NCBI GenBank assembly: GCA_029210585.1
Contig: JARGFP010000009.1
Location: 1-64,000 of the forward strand
Reading direction: 5' to 3'
Source: Bacteroidales bacterium
Lineage (GTDB): Bacteria > Bacteroidota > Bacteroidia > Bacteroidales > GCA-2748055
DNA length: 64,000 nt
The position numbers and the translations under genes were made by a program. The notes beneath the pieces are model-generated. The model did no database searches and was not told the origin of the DNA. It worked only from the letters and a program-made list of their open reading frames with translations. Shown here piece by piece: positions 63,345 through 64,000 of the stretch (position 1 is the first letter of the stretch; each line of letters opens with the position of its first letter).

Positions 63345-63634
63345 GATTTTTTATTTACAAGTTAAAAAGAATCTTTTTTTTTCCTGTAAGAAAAAAAGTA
63401 ATTTTTAATCTGGCTAAATAAGCATATAAAACATTGAAAATAAATTTTATGTGTGCTTATTTTAATTCAGATTCAATAATAATTCCGGAATTGTTTGCTA
63501 AAACACCGCGTACTGTTACAGAAATAACAATAAAGAAATTATATTCGCCCTATAGTATTGTGATTTAATTCACAAAAGAAAAAAGGGACCCAATTGCACA
63601 AGTTTAATCTTTCAACGCATTAAATAAAACTGCT

Positions 63635-64000
63635 ATGATAATCAATGAGGAACTGGTGAAAGAAGCCGTGAAAAAACATGGCAGCAGCCGGGCGGCACTG
63701 ATCCCCGTTTTACAGGAGCTCGTTGCCGGGAAAAACTACCTGTCTGATCTGGACATGGTTGAGGTTGCCAGGGAAATGAATTTGTCAGCTGCTGATGTAT
63801 ACGGTACCGCCACTTTTTATTCTTTCCTTGACACCAGGCCAAGGGGAAAGTATGTGATACGGGTATGTAAAACAATCTCCTGCAGCATGAAGGGGAAGAA
63901 TGCCATTCTTGCCACCATTGAAGAAACCCTGAAAATCAAGTTGGGAGAGACAACCGCCGATCGCAAATTCAGTCTGCTGGAGACCAATTGCATTGGCTGG
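63635..64000 (+). CDS. NuoE-like [2Fe-2S] subunit, cut by the window edge
   Basis: The frame opens with ATG at 63635 and stays open for 122 codons to the end of the window. The N-terminal helical bundle (HGSSRAALIPVLQELVAGKNYL) leads to the family segment VYGTATFYSFLDTRPRGKYVIRVCKTISCSMKG, with two Cys five residues apart, and then NCIGW, where the third Cys lies; the fourth is beyond the edge. This is the thioredoxin-like ferredoxin of NuoE, HoxE, HydC/HndA and formate dehydrogenase gamma. It probably begins an operon for an NAD(P)-linked electron-bifurcating hydrogenase or a related complex. The 290 bp before it are AT-rich with no gene. Confidence 0.88.
   Translation, partial: MIINEELVKEAVKKHGSSRAALIPVLQELVAGKNYLSDLDMVEVAREMNLSAADVYGTATFYSFLDTRPRGKYVIRVCKTISCSMKGKNAILATIEETLKIKLGETTADRKFSLLETNCIGW

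Noticed and set aside
1-64000. tRNA, rRNA, CRISPR arrays, insertion sequences and prophage genes
   Set aside because: No cloverleaf-like intergenic sequence, regularly spaced repeat array, transposase or integrase motif was found in reading both strands by eye.

Overview
The window reads as a chromosomal segment of a saccharolytic member of the Bacteroidota, probably a free-living or marine Bacteroidales/Marinilabiliales-type anaerobe. The evidence is four secreted proteins with type IX secretion (T9SS) C-terminal sorting domains, several TANNTTTG-type -7 promoter boxes, two Reg_prop/Y_Y_Y/SpoIIE signalling proteins, a TrpB2-type tryptophan synthase, and a truncated NuoE-like subunit typical of hydrogenase or Complex-I-like operons. 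No tRNA, rRNA, CRISPR array, transposase or phage gene was seen. The lineage assignment is inference.

Layout. Positions 0.1-4.5 kb hold a truncated T9SS surface protein, an outer-membrane barrel protein and a CPA2 cation/proton antiporter. Positions 4.8-9.3 kb carry a plant-polysaccharide module: a decayed carbohydrate-active fragment, a GH105 unsaturated glucuronyl/galacturonyl hydrolase and a GH43-CBM6-T9SS enzyme. Positions 9.6-12.8 kb carry a tryptophan module: a previously unlisted 21-codon leader peptide with four Trp codons, an antiterminator/terminator pair, trpB2, a long hairpin and an aromatic amino acid decarboxylase. Positions 13-25 kb hold an unknown lipoprotein, a sialate-O-acetylesterase/GH43 fusion, a Gfo/Idh/MocA dehydrogenase, a propeller-SpoIIE sensor and a GH30-BIG2-T9SS xylanase-like enzyme. 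With the 5-9 kb module this suggests breakdown of acetylated and arabinosylated xylan and pectin side chains, although no SusC/SusD pair is present.

Positions 25-32 kb hold housekeeping and unknown genes (GT2, DUF4395, TPR protein, deoC, MazG-like, dtd). Positions 31.6-37.8 kb form a tightly packed leftward operon: a TetR regulator with an EF-hand-like loop, a LolA-like lipoprotein-sorting protein, two FtsX-type permeases, a LolD-like ATPase and an outer-membrane barrel. It looks like a complete envelope-spanning exporter. Positions 37.9-39.5 kb hold an ECF sigma factor and its anti-sigma factor. Their promoter is repeated almost exactly in front of the barrel gene at 52.08 kb, so the two loci form a small regulon.

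Positions 39.6-57 kb hold rsgA, a hybrid histidine kinase, a 28-codon remnant of an AIM24/TIGR00266 gene, a U32 peptidase, a second histidine kinase, an AsmA-like protein, pepE, a sensor without output domain, the ECF-linked barrel, and a 1547-residue protein joining two solute-binding domains to a propeller and a SpoIIE phosphatase. Positions 57-64 kb hold an SRPBCC protein, a DUF3160-T9SS protein, a DUF2721 protein, a BlaI/M56-TonB pair with two operator dyads lying over its promoter, dihydrofolate reductase, and the start of a NuoE-like gene running off the end.

The strongest new-looking signals are the trp attenuator, the paired ECF promoters, the EF-hand TetR/exporter operon and the tandem-SBP/SpoIIE protein. 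All names rest on reading motifs by eye; no database search was possible.
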